8,357 nucleotides of DNA from Phycisphaerales bacterium UBA1161 (GCA_002311745.1 DBZL01000009.1:29734-38090); one strand, 5' to 3'. Shown: positions 1 to 7,184, numbered from the stretch's first letter. Notes: generated from the sequence alone by a model not told the origin. Translations and numbers: made by a program.

Positions 1-1305
<1,305 letters not shown>

Positions 1306-1306
1306 A

Positions 1307-1334
1307 CTGCCCGCCGCGATGTGGGGCGGGGCAG
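1307..1334 (+). terminator. GC-rich stem-loop after ahcY, possible terminator
   Basis: Two bases after the ahcY stop, CTGCCCGCC and GGCGGGGCAG can pair with one bulged G around a short loop. No U-run follows, so it is not a classical intrinsic terminator. It could slow polymerase, protect the mRNA 3' end or have no function. Confidence 0.3.
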
Positions 1335-1411
1335 ACGGCCGGCGGCGATGCGGCGACGTAAATGACTCTTGCGCCATGGACAGCGGGGCTGCCTAATTCC
1401 TAAGATACCTA

Positions 1412-1425
1412 TGCCCTTAAGGGCA
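1412..1425. promoter_or_regulatory. Perfect 14-base palindrome abutting the Bax inhibitor-like gene's ribosome binding site
   Basis: TGCCCTTAAGGGCA is a perfect inverted repeat. Its last base is the first base of the AGGAG Shine-Dalgarno sequence (1425-1429), which lies 7 bases before the ATG at 1437. As DNA it could be an operator. As RNA it is a 5-bp stem with a TTAA loop beside the ribosome binding site. The sequence shows the symmetry only, and the role is inferred. Confidence 0.4.
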
Positions 1426-1436
1426 GGAGCAATTTT

Positions 1437-2174
1437 ATGAGCATGTTCGGACCCCCACCCTTTTCGCAAGGGCGTCGCCCCTATCCGCTGGACTATGAGG
1501 CCCAGGCGGGATCGCCGACGGTCATCTCGTTCTTCAACGCCGTCTACGCCTGGATGGCGGCGGGGCTGGCGTTGACGGCGGTGGTCGCCTGGTGGGTGTC
1601 GAGCCATGCGGCGGTCATGCAGCGCGTGTTTACGGGCGGATCGCTGATCCTGATCTTCGTGGCGCAGATCGTGCTGGTGGTGGTGATCTCCATGGCCGTG
1701 CAGCGCATCGGCGCCACCGCGGCCACGGCGCTGTTTCTGCTTTACGCGGCCCTCAACGGCTTGACTCTTGCGGGGCTTTTTTGGGTTTACACGCTCTCCA
1801 GCATCGCCGGGGCGTTTATCGCCTCGGCGGCGATGTTCGGGGCCATGAGCGTCTACGGCATGTTCACGCGCACGGACCTGTCCGGGTGGGGCAAATTGCT
1901 GTTCATGGGGCTGATCGGAATCATCATCGCCTCGGTGGTCAACATGTTCCTGGCCAACAGCACGCTCTCGTGGATCGTGTCGTACGCGGGAGTGGCGATT
2001 TTCGTGGGGCTGACGGCCTACGACACGCAGCGTCTGCGGCAGATCGCGTATTCCACGGCCGGCGACGGGGCTTTGGCGGCGCGCATGTCCGTCGTGGGGG
2101 CGCTCATGCTCTACCTGGATTTTTTGAACCTGTTCTTGTTCCTGGTTCAGATCATGGGGAATCGTCGGCGGTAG
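1437..2174 (+). CDS. Bax inhibitor-1/YccA family seven-helix membrane protein
   Basis: Predicted inner-membrane protein of the BI-1 (TMBIM/YccA/YetJ) family. Characterised relatives include pH-sensitive calcium leak channels (B. subtilis YetJ) and a modulator of the FtsH protease (E. coli YccA). The 245 residues are typical of the family. A polar, Pro-rich N-terminus of about 27 residues is followed by seven hydrophobic stretches, the first around residues 30-55 and the second around 69-88. The C-terminal signature is present: AYDTQRLRQIA with Asp196, then GALMLYLDFLNLFLFLVQIMG with Asp228. These two acidic residues correspond to the pair that forms the pH-sensing latch in YetJ. The start is supported by AGGAG 7 bases upstream. 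It follows ahcY by 131 bases on the same strand, and its end runs 23 bases into the convergent alr gene. Family assignment is firm, but the physiological role is not known from sequence. Confidence 0.93.
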   Translation: MSMFGPPPFSQGRRPYPLDYEAQAGSPTVISFFNAVYAWMAAGLALTAVVAWWVSSHAAVMQRVFTGGSLILIFVAQIVLVVVISMAVQRIGATAATALFLLYAALNGLTLAGLFWVYTLSSIAGAFIASAAMFGAMSVYGMFTRTDLSGWGKLLFMGLIGIIIASVVNMFLANSTLSWIVSYAGVAIFVGLTAYDTQRLRQIAYSTAGDGALAARMSVVGALMLYLDFLNLFLFLVQIMGNRRR

Positions 2175-3402
2175 GCGAATCTTCGCCGCTGAGCGTCCCG
2201 ACAGGTCGGGACCGCGCCCGGGAGGAAAAATCATCCACCGCCACGCGCTTCACGCGGCGGCCGATCCGGCAGAAAGTCTCATAGGGGACCGTTCCATCCA
2301 TCTCGGCAATCCGGTAGACGCTGGCTGGAGACAGCGGATCGTTGTCCAGCACGGTTACCTCATCGCCAAGGGCCGCCTGGGTGGCGTTGCTCAGGTCGAT
2401 CACGGTCAGGTCCATGCTGACGCGACCGGCGACTTTGGCGGGCTGGCCGCGGATCATCATGATCCCGCGGTTGGAGAGGCTGCGCGGATAACCATCGGCG
2501 TAGCCGACGGGGATCAGTCCCAGTCGCGTCGGTCGATCGGCGATCCACGTCTGTCCGTAGCCGACGGCCGCGCCGGCCGGCACGTCGCGGATGCCGATCA
2601 GCGGCGCCGTCCATCGCATCGCCGGACGCAGATGTCGGTCCATGGATGGCCGGCAGGTTGGATCAATTCCGTAGACGCTGATTCCGGGACGCACCATATC
2701 CAGCCAGGCCTGCGGCTGGAAAAAAACCCCGGCGGAATTGGCGGCGCTGCGATGCGGCCGACCGGGGCGCTGCGGGTTGCACAGCTCCTGCGTCGCACGC
2801 AGGAAGCGCGACAGTTGTTCATCGTTGAACGGATTGCGCGGCTCATCGGAGGAGGCAAAATGCGTCGCCACCCCGACCAACCGCAGCGCCGGCAGAGCCA
2901 GGACCTTGCGGGCCAGATCGCCAAATTCCTCGATGTCGACGCCCGCGCGGTTCATGCCGGTGTTGAGCATGATCTGGACGCTGGCGCGCTGGTGTCGCGA
3001 AAGGGCGATGCGGTTCAGGTCATCCGCCGCTGCGGCCGAGGCCAGCGTCAGCACCCAGCCGTGCTGCGTCGCGGCTTCCAGGCGCGACCGCTGACCGCCC
3101 AGGTAGGCGTTCTCCACGGGGCGAAGCACGAACAGGGGCAGATCGGACGCCGGCAGCGCCGCCGCCTCTTCGATGTCCGCCACGGCCAGGGCATCGACCA
3201 TCGGCGGCTCGGCGTCGCCGTCGGTGAAGTTGCAGAGCGTGTCCACGACAATCTGAGCGTCATGGCCGTAAGCGTCGGCCTTCACCACCGCGCAAATTTT
3301 CACGTTGGGTCCGATGGTCTTTCGGATCAAACCGACGTTGTGCAGGATGGCCGAGCGGGAGATAAAACAGCGGGGTTCGCCCGGGGAGTGCTTCGCGTCC
3401 AT
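2152..3402 (-). CDS. alr: Alanine racemase
   Basis: PLP-dependent enzyme interconverting L- and D-alanine, which supplies D-Ala for the peptidoglycan peptide. The N-terminal TIM-barrel domain carries VVKADAYGHD, with Lys41 as the PLP-binding lysine. Further motifs are LNTGMNRAG (about 146-154, where many relatives have Asp-Thr-Gly-Met), ATHFASSDE, ANSAG, and VRPGISVYGIDP at the end of the barrel. The C-terminal beta-domain has AVGYGQTW with the catalytic Tyr282, IPVGYADGYPR, and GRVSMDLTVIDL. At 416 residues it is longer than usual (about 360-390). Much of the excess is a polar C-terminal tail after RVKRV, encoded by palindromic DNA and overlapping the convergent membrane-protein gene. The ATG at 3402 lies just before the conserved start of the fold, but no clear Shine-Dalgarno precedes it. 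It may be transcribed from its own promoter, since the repeat-rich gap separates it from the upstream operon. Confidence 0.95.
   Translation of the reverse strand: MDAKHSPGEPRCFISRSAILHNVGLIRKTIGPNVKICAVVKADAYGHDAQIVVDTLCNFTDGDAEPPMVDALAVADIEEAAALPASDLPLFVLRPVENAYLGGQRSRLEAATQHGWVLTLASAAAADDLNRIALSRHQRASVQIMLNTGMNRAGVDIEEFGDLARKVLALPALRLVGVATHFASSDEPRNPFNDEQLSRFLRATQELCNPQRPGRPHRSAANSAGVFFQPQAWLDMVRPGISVYGIDPTCRPSMDRHLRPAMRWTAPLIGIRDVPAGAAVGYGQTWIADRPTRLGLIPVGYADGYPRSLSNRGIMMIRGQPAKVAGRVSMDLTVIDLSNATQAALGDEVTVLDNDPLSPASVYRIAEMDGTVPYETFCRIGRRVKRVAVDDFSSRARSRPVGTLSGEDSPTADDSP
2174..2187. repeat. Small inverted repeat at the stop of the Bax inhibitor-like gene
   Basis: GGCGAA-TC-TTCGCC is a perfect 6-base inverted repeat starting on the last base of the membrane-protein stop codon and lying inside the 3' end of alr. 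With the next palindrome it may act as a termination or mRNA-end structure for the + strand gene. Confidence 0.35.
2195..2212. terminator. Perfect 8-bp palindromic stem-loop between convergent genes
   Basis: GTCCCGAC and GTCGGGAC are exact inverted copies separated by AG, 20 bases after the membrane-protein stop and within the tail of alr. As RNA it forms a hairpin on either strand, suitable as a bidirectional termination or decay barrier. No T-run follows on either side, so intrinsic termination is not shown. Similar GTCCCGAC/GTCGGGAC elements recur in some GC-rich genomes (from memory), so it could also be one copy of a dispersed repeat. Confidence 0.35.
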
Positions 3403-3449
3403 GCGATATACCGAAAAAGACTTCGCCGGCTCCGTCCAGCGACCCAGTC

Positions 3450-3477
3450 ACTATACCGAGGATGCGGACAAGAATAA
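3450..3477 (-). promoter_or_regulatory. Possible alr promoter
   Basis: On the - strand TATAGT (3450-3455) matches five of six -10 consensus bases and lies 48 bases before the alr ATG. Sixteen bases upstream is TTATTC (3472-3477), a poor -35. The placement is right for an alr-specific promoter downstream of the repeat cluster, but the evidence is weak. Confidence 0.25.
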
Positions 3478-3503
3478 AGCCGCGTGCTGAAAGAGGCGTT
3501 GGA

Positions 3504-3599
3504 AAATTCGAATGACGAATGACGAATGACGAATCAATGACCGAATGACCGAATGACGAGCATATGCCGCTTTTCATTCGTCATTCGTCATTCGAATTT
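3504..3599. repeat. GAATGAC tandem repeats forming a 26-base perfect inverted repeat
   Basis: Left side: GAATGAC units at 3510-3516, 3517-3523 and 3524-3530, then spaced copies at 3543-3549 and 3551-3557 (the first with an extra C). Right side: the complementary motif ATTCGTC repeats toward 3599. Bases 3504-3529 and 3574-3599 are exact reverse complements, with a 44-base loop containing CATATG. It fills the gap between the QueC-like gene and alr, both read on the - strand. Heptamer arrays like this are, from memory, frequent between genes in planctomycetes and some related bacteria. Whether it is a mobile non-coding repeat, a terminator or a replication-slippage product cannot be told here. 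Confidence 0.85.
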
Positions 3600-3607
3600 C
3601 GTCATTT

Positions 3608-3659
3608 CCCCGGCCGCATCCTCAACCCGATCCTGCGTCAATTGCGCCACAGGCCGGGG
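3608..3659 (-). repeat. Long-loop inverted repeat after the QueC-like gene
   Basis: CCCCGGCC (3608-3615) and GGCCGGGG (3652-3659) are exact complements separated by 36 bases. The pair begins directly after the stop of the QueC-like gene. It could form an mRNA 3'-end stem, but the loop is long and chance is possible in such GC-rich DNA. Confidence 0.25.
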
Positions 3660-3660
3660 A

Positions 3661-4311
3661 TCATGTCTTGCGGGTGCTGCGCAGGGGATCGGCTTTTCCG
3701 GCTTGTTGGAACGCCGCCTCGCGTCCCTTGCAGCCGCGGCAGATCCAGCACGGATCGGCCGTGTTCTCGACGCAGCTCCACGTGCGATCCAGCGGCGCTG
3801 CCACCTGGAATCCCACGTCCACCACCTGCCACGGCTCCAGCTCCAGCAGCGGCGTGAGAATTTCCAATTCGGTTTGACCGCAGGGAAGTTGAACCAGTTC
3901 ATTCCAGATCTGGAAATACTCGGTGAGCTGCGCCAGTTCGTCCGCCGCGCCGCCGAAGCGCGACCCGCAATAAACGGCGGCCGCCTGGTGCTGCACCGCC
4001 AGGCGCACGGCGACGGCGATCATGGGCAAGAGCTCCAGCATCTGCGGACCCAGGGACGTGCCCAGGCGCGGATCGACCACGGCGGCGGCGGACGGCGCCG
4101 GCGTCGTCGCGTAGGCCATGGGCACGGCATACTCGCGGTACGGCTTGAAATGCGCCACTTGGTGCTCGAAGGCCGCGCGGCGCCGTCCCCCCGGATCGGC
4201 CGAGGTGTCCACGAACACCATGATCGGCCGAAATCGCTGCGCGGCCATCGCCGTCACCACGGCGCTGTTGATGCTTCCGTTGTTGAGCACGATGGCAAGG
4301 TCCTTGGCCAC
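3661..4311 (-). CDS. QueC-like PP-loop (7-cyano-7-deazaguanine synthase superfamily) protein with altered ATP motif
   Basis: 216 residues with the layout of QueC, the ATP-dependent enzyme that turns 7-carboxy-7-deazaguanine into preQ0 on the queuosine pathway. The N-terminal beta-strand and loop read AIVLNNGSINSAVV. Where QueC has SGGxDS the protein has GSINS, so the key Asp is Asn15 and a loop Gly is Ser13. The middle keeps the QueC-type helix and strand order (LLPMIAVAVRLAVQHQ, then AVYCGSRFG), followed by TPLLELEPWQVVDVG. The C-terminus keeps TWSC plus the zinc cluster Cys180, Cys188, Cys191 and Cys194, and ends in the FxxAGKADP-like stretch. The start is GTG at 4311, chosen because AAGGAGA lies 8 bases upstream and the PP-loop strand begins at once. 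It follows the dehydrogenase gene by 13 bases. I infer a diverged relative with changed or lost adenylation activity; the true substrate is unknown. Confidence 0.75.
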   Translation of the reverse strand: MAKDLAIVLNNGSINSAVVTAMAAQRFRPIMVFVDTSADPGGRRRAAFEHQVAHFKPYREYAVPMAYATTPAPSAAAVVDPRLGTSLGPQMLELLPMIAVAVRLAVQHQAAAVYCGSRFGGAADELAQLTEYFQIWNELVQLPCGQTELEILTPLLELEPWQVVDVGFQVAAPLDRTWSCVENTADPCWICRGCKGREAAFQQAGKADPLRSTRKT

Positions 4312-4318
4312 GATCTTG

Positions 4319-4325
4319 TCTCCTT
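4319..4325 (-). promoter_or_regulatory. Ribosome binding site supporting the GTG start of the QueC-like gene
   Basis: AAGGAGA on the - strand, GGAG 8 bases before the GTG and sharing a base with the stop codon of the preceding dehydrogenase gene. This fixes the unusual start codon and indicates coupled translation. Confidence 0.7.
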
Positions 4326-5302
4326 CAATCCATGGTGAGCAATACCTTCAGAATTCCCGGGCGAGCGGCAAGGTCCAGCGCTTCGACGCCCTGTTCGAGG
4401 CGCATGCGGCGATGGATGAGGCTGGCGACGTCGATCTCCTTTTCCGCCAGGGCTCGGATCGCTTCGCGGAACGGTCCGCAGCGGCTGCCGATGACGCTGA
4501 TCTCGTCCACCACCAGGGGGGCCAGGTTCATCGGCTTGGAGGCGGCCACGGTGCTCTTGAGCACGATGGTTCCGCGCGGGCGGACCATCTGCATGGCCAG
4601 CTCAAACCCCGCCGGGTTGCCGGTGCAATCGACGACCACGTCCTGGTCGTGTCGCGGCACGATGTCGGCGACGGGGCGGCTGCGAATCTGCCATTTCTCG
4701 CATAGCGCCAGCTTTTCCGGATGGCGCCCGATGACGCGCACGGGCGAGCCGGCGTTGCGCAGCACCTGCGCCACCAGCAGTCCCAGCCGGCCGTCGCCCA
4801 AAACGGTCACCCATTTTCGCGCCCGGGAGCCGTCGGTTTTGCCGTCGAGCTTGATCTGCTTGAGGATCTGGAATGCCGCCGCCAACGGCTCGACGAAGAC
4901 CGCCGTGTCATCGTCCACCGAGGGCGGTACGACGTGCAGATTGGCCGACGGCAGACGCGCGTAGTCGGCAAAGACCCCATCGTGCTTGAGCAGCCCCAGG
5001 ACCGAGCGATTTCGGCAATGGGAGGACAGCCCCGAAAGGCACAGGTCGCAGCGCCCGCAGACGACGTTGATTTCCCCCACGACGCGCTGGCCGACCAGGT
5101 CGCGGTTGGCCGCCGAGATCACTTCAGCGACGAATTCGTGGCCCAGCACACCGCTGAAACCCATGTAGCCGCGGGTGATCTCCAGATCGGTGGCGCAAAT
5201 CCCGGCCTGGCGGACGCGCAGCAGGGCATCGCCGTCGGCGGCGGCGGGGTCCGGATGCCGCGGACGAAAGGACACGGACTGATCCAACACGATGGCTCGC
5301 AT
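4325..5302 (-). CDS. Zinc-dependent medium-chain alcohol dehydrogenase (MDR superfamily)
   Basis: NAD(P)-dependent oxidoreductase of the medium-chain dehydrogenase/reductase superfamily, presumably cytosolic, substrate unknown. The GroES-like catalytic domain has AGICATDLEI with Cys36 and GHEFVAEV with His55-Glu56 as catalytic zinc ligands. A structural zinc lobe follows (Cys82, Cys85, Cys88, Cys96), then VFVEPLAAAF with Glu137. The Rossmann domain starts with VLGDGRLGLL (glycines 168, 170, 173) and includes IGRHPEKLALC, VVVDCTGNPAGFELA and VRPRGTIVLKST. The C-terminus SRCGPFREAIRAL...LEQGVEAL...GILKVLL is the usual lid region. The GDG(K/R)LG glycine motif and STVA...GSRCGPF resemble a little-characterised MDR subgroup (MDR_like_2, from memory) rather than threonine or sorbitol dehydrogenases. 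At 325 residues it is slightly short but complete. GAGG, overlapping the stop of the lipoprotein gene, lies 6 bases before the ATG. The gene sits 8 bases after the lipoprotein gene and 13 bases before the QueC-like gene. Confidence 0.9.
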   Translation of the reverse strand: MRAIVLDQSVSFRPRHPDPAAADGDALLRVRQAGICATDLEITRGYMGFSGVLGHEFVAEVISAANRDLVGQRVVGEINVVCGRCDLCLSGLSSHCRNRSVLGLLKHDGVFADYARLPSANLHVVPPSVDDDTAVFVEPLAAAFQILKQIKLDGKTDGSRARKWVTVLGDGRLGLLVAQVLRNAGSPVRVIGRHPEKLALCEKWQIRSRPVADIVPRHDQDVVVDCTGNPAGFELAMQMVRPRGTIVLKSTVAASKPMNLAPLVVDEISVIGSRCGPFREAIRALAEKEIDVASLIHRRMRLEQGVEALDLAARPGILKVLLTMD

Positions 5303-5308
5303 CGTCTG

Positions 5309-5312
5309 CCTC
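5309..5312 (-). promoter_or_regulatory. Ribosome binding site of the dehydrogenase gene, overlapping the upstream stop codon
   Basis: GAGG on the - strand overlaps the TGA that ends the lipoprotein gene and lies 6 bases before the dehydrogenase ATG, which suggests translational coupling. Confidence 0.5.
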
Positions 5313-6108
5313 AGCCTGCGGGGTGGGCGGAAAAATAGTTCAGCCAGGCTTTCTTGTCGTAACGGAAATCCTGACCGGTGATCAGGGCGAGGCTTTGCCG
5401 TGCCTGCCAGGCGACGGCGAAATTCTTGTCGTCCAGCACGTCGACCAGGGCGCTGGCGACCTGGGCGTCCTTGAAGTTCCGCAGCGCCTCGGCGCAGGCG
5501 ATTTTGACGTCGCCGCTGATGTCGCTGCGCATGTGTTCGATCAGGGCATGAACGGTTGAGGGATCGGGGATGTTGCTCAGTGCGTCGGCCGCCTGCAGGC
5601 GCACCAAGGGCTCGTCATCGTCCAGGTATTTCAGGAACAAGCCGCTGTGCCCCCGGGCGCGGCAGCGGTTCAGGGCCCGCAAGCCCGCGGCGCGAACGAC
5701 GTAATCGCGGTCGTCCGCCACACGCGCGTAAAACTTGACCGTGGCGCCCGTGCGCGCGTAGGCGAAATCGGTCATCCGCAAGGTTCCTTCGCGGCGATTG
5801 TCGGCGGAGTCGGGATCGAGCATCTTGCGCACCGCCACGCCGGGCGTGGCATGACCCAGCCAATCAAAAAACGAATCCATCGGGTGGATGAAGAGATCAT
5901 GGAAGCCGGCGCCCACGGCCTGCGTCGGCGTGCGATACAGCGGCTGGATGCGATGGTCCTCACCGGCCAGACACTGCTGGTTGTCCATCACGGCCTCTTT
6001 GTAAAGGTCTTTGTCGATCCATCCCTCGGGATAATGGTCGTGGATGGCGCTGCCGCAGCCGGCGACAGTCAACAGACCGATCATGATGGAAGGGATGAAT
6101 GTTCGCAT
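5311..6108 (-). CDS. HEAT-repeat lipoprotein
   Basis: 265 residues. The N-terminus is a lipoprotein signal peptide: a basic MR start, a hydrophobic stretch and the lipobox VAGC with Cys18 as the lipidation site. Residues about 19-125 show no motif I recognise. From about 125 to 255 come three to four HEAT-type helical repeats, for example DDRDYVVRAAGLRALNRC, DDEPLVRLQAADALSNI, and GDVKIACAEALRNF followed by KDAQVASALVDVLDDKNFAVAWQARQSLALITG. It ends TGQDFRYDKKAWLNYFS, a closing motif seen in planctomycete HEAT proteins from memory. Such repeats are protein-binding scaffolds, so I infer an envelope-anchored interaction protein with unknown partner. The ATG is the only start that keeps the signal peptide, but no Shine-Dalgarno is evident. 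Sixty-six bases with two hairpins separate it from murI, and the dehydrogenase gene follows after 8 bases. Confidence 0.85.
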   Translation of the reverse strand: MRTFIPSIMIGLLTVAGCGSAIHDHYPEGWIDKDLYKEAVMDNQQCLAGEDHRIQPLYRTPTQAVGAGFHDLFIHPMDSFFDWLGHATPGVAVRKMLDPDSADNRREGTLRMTDFAYARTGATVKFYARVADDRDYVVRAAGLRALNRCRARGHSGLFLKYLDDDEPLVRLQAADALSNIPDPSTVHALIEHMRSDISGDVKIACAEALRNFKDAQVASALVDVLDDKNFAVAWQARQSLALITGQDFRYDKKAWLNYFSAHPAG

Positions 6109-6120
6109 GGCGTATCGAAG

Positions 6121-6140
6121 CCCCGCATGTACATGCGGGG
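6121..6140. repeat. Perfect 20-base palindrome upstream of the lipoprotein gene
   Basis: CCCCGCATGTACATGCGGGG is an exact palindrome 13 bases from the lipoprotein start codon, between murI and that gene. It is either an operator-like DNA site or an RNA hairpin in the 5' leader (8 bp with a GTAC loop). Confidence 0.6.
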
Positions 6141-6143
6141 TTA

Positions 6144-6164
6144 CCGAGCTGCGCAGCAGCTCGG
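6144..6164. repeat. Perfect 9-bp hairpin downstream of murI
   Basis: CCGAGCTGC and GCAGCTCGG are exact complements with a three-base loop (GCA), 10 bases after the murI stop and 3 bases from the adjacent 20-base palindrome. Following murI on the - strand, it is a candidate for attenuation or mRNA processing between murI and the lipoprotein gene. No U-run follows. Confidence 0.5.
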
Positions 6165-6174
6165 CGTGGCCGAT

Positions 6175-7053
6175 TCACGCGGTGGCGCGCAACGGCAATG
6201 GAGGCGGGGCGGAGTACAGCTCCCGCGGTTCCACCAGCACCGGTGGATCAATCCGCAGGCGTAAAAATCGCGACGCCAGCATCGCAAACCGCGCCGGATC
6301 GTCCGTCACAAAACTGCTGAACCGTCCGCCGCCGCCCGGCATCCCGCTTTCCGCGCTGCGCAGCAGTCCTTTGCGTCGCAACCGCCGCGCGACATCTTGG
6401 GCGCATTGCTCGGCCGAGTCAATCAGCTTGACCTTCGGCCCGACCACCCGGGCAATGGCCCGCTTGATCAGGGGGTAATGCGTGCAACCCAGCACCAGCA
6501 CGTCGATTTTGCGCTGGATCATTCCCTGCAGGTATTGCCGCAGGGCCAACTCCACCACCGGGTCTTCGCTGCTGCGGCCTTCCTCGATCATGGGCACCAG
6601 CAGGGGCGTGGCGCGAAGCAGGACCTGGGCCATGCTTCGGCGGCGCAGGATCGCCTGACCGTAGGCCCGGGAGCGGACGGTGGCTTCGGTGGCGATGACG
6701 CCGATGACGGGAATGGGTTTGGGTCCCGCCGCCGCGACCGCCGCCCGCGCGCCAGGCTCGATCACGCCGCTCATCGACAACGTTGGATGCTCCTGACTGA
6801 TCGCTGGCAGGGCCAGCGCCGTCGCCGTGTTGCACGCGATCACGATGTGTTTGGGGTGCATCGGCCTCAGGAACTGGATGATCTGGCGGACAAAGCCGGT
6901 GACGGTGGCTGCGGATTTGTTGCCGTAGGGCAGGTGAGCGGTGTCGCCGAAGTAGATGATGTCTTCGCCGACCAGGACTTTGCGCAGGGCATCGACGACG
7001 GTCAATCCGCCCAGTCCACTATCAAGCACGGCGATCGGCCCCGTGGGCATCAT
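6175..7053 (-). CDS. murI: Glutamate racemase
   Basis: Cofactor-independent racemase making D-glutamate for the UDP-MurNAc peptide in peptidoglycan synthesis. The 292 residues contain IAVLDSGLGGLTVVDAL (Asp11-Ser12), YFGDTAHLPYGNKS (34-47), IACNTATALALP with the first catalytic Cys74, GVIEPGARAAV, GVIATEATVRS, and LVLGCTHYPLI with the second catalytic Cys189-Thr-His191. Both proton-transfer cysteines and their neighbours are intact, so it should be active. The C-terminus (about residues 225-292) is Gly/Pro-rich and longer than in many relatives, ending PPPLPLRATA. The start is ATG at 7053, two Mets in a row just before the first beta-strand. No clear ribosome binding site is seen, and a CCGCC/GGCGG hairpin lies 10-24 bases upstream. 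It is divergent from the response-regulator gene and heads the long - strand gene run, which ends with alr. Confidence 0.95.
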   Translation of the reverse strand: MMPTGPIAVLDSGLGGLTVVDALRKVLVGEDIIYFGDTAHLPYGNKSAATVTGFVRQIIQFLRPMHPKHIVIACNTATALALPAISQEHPTLSMSGVIEPGARAAVAAAGPKPIPVIGVIATEATVRSRAYGQAILRRRSMAQVLLRATPLLVPMIEEGRSSEDPVVELALRQYLQGMIQRKIDVLVLGCTHYPLIKRAIARVVGPKVKLIDSAEQCAQDVARRLRRKGLLRSAESGMPGGGGRFSSFVTDDPARFAMLASRFLRLRIDPPVLVEPRELYSAPPPLPLRATA

Positions 7054-7130
7054 GGTGCATGACCGCCGCGCTGGCGGCGGCTACAATTCTCTTGGTCCCA
7101 TGGAGTTATCGGACCTGATGCCGTTTTTCC

Positions 7131-7162
7131 TTGACAATTCCCGGCGATAAGCCGAATTTGAT
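7131..7162 (+). promoter_or_regulatory. Candidate promoter of the response-regulator gene
   Basis: TTGACA at 7131-7136 is a perfect sigma-70 type -35 hexamer. The -10 is poor: TTTGAT (7157-7162) at 20 bases matches four of six, and GAATTT at 17 bases matches two. A start near 7168 would give a short leader ending in the GGAGG ribosome binding site. A second candidate, ATGACC (7059-7064), 17 bases, TACAAT (7082-7087), lies upstream. Confidence 0.3.
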
Positions 7163-7174
7163 CGTTCGAGCCCC

Positions 7175-7179
7175 GGAGG
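7175..7179 (+). promoter_or_regulatory. Ribosome binding site that fixes the response-regulator start
   Basis: GGAGG lies 5 bases before the ATG at 7185. The reading frame is open back to a TTG at 7131, but that lies on the TTGACA hexamer and the added residues do not belong to the receiver fold, so 7185 is the start. Confidence 0.75.
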
Positions 7180-7184
7180 CAATC

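Noticed and set aside
2632..3477. Long open frame on the + strand opposite alr (281 codons)
   Set aside because: Alr is certain in the other direction and this frame shows no recognisable domain.
3504..3599. CRISPR array
   Set aside because: The units are only 7 bases, are nearly contiguous and are present in both orientations. There are no unique spacers and no cas genes.
3553..4338. Open frame on the + strand across the repeats and the QueC-like gene (261 codons)
   Set aside because: It begins inside the GTCATTC repeats (giving the FVIRHSNF-type peptide) and continues antisense to the QueC-like gene, so it is a repeat-derived artefact.
7063..7077. CCGCC/GGCGG hairpin just upstream of the murI start, considered as a regulatory element
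   Set aside because: A 5-bp GC stem is expected by chance at this base composition and has no supporting context.
7100..7150. 16-codon ORF before the response regulator, considered as a leader peptide
   Set aside because: No ribosome binding site precedes it, and it has no codon run or attenuator-like hairpins.
7131..7184. N-terminal extension of the response regulator from a TTG at 7131
   Set aside because: The TTG is part of a TTGACA -35-like hexamer, the extra 18 residues are outside the receiver fold, and GGAGG sits correctly before the ATG at 7185.
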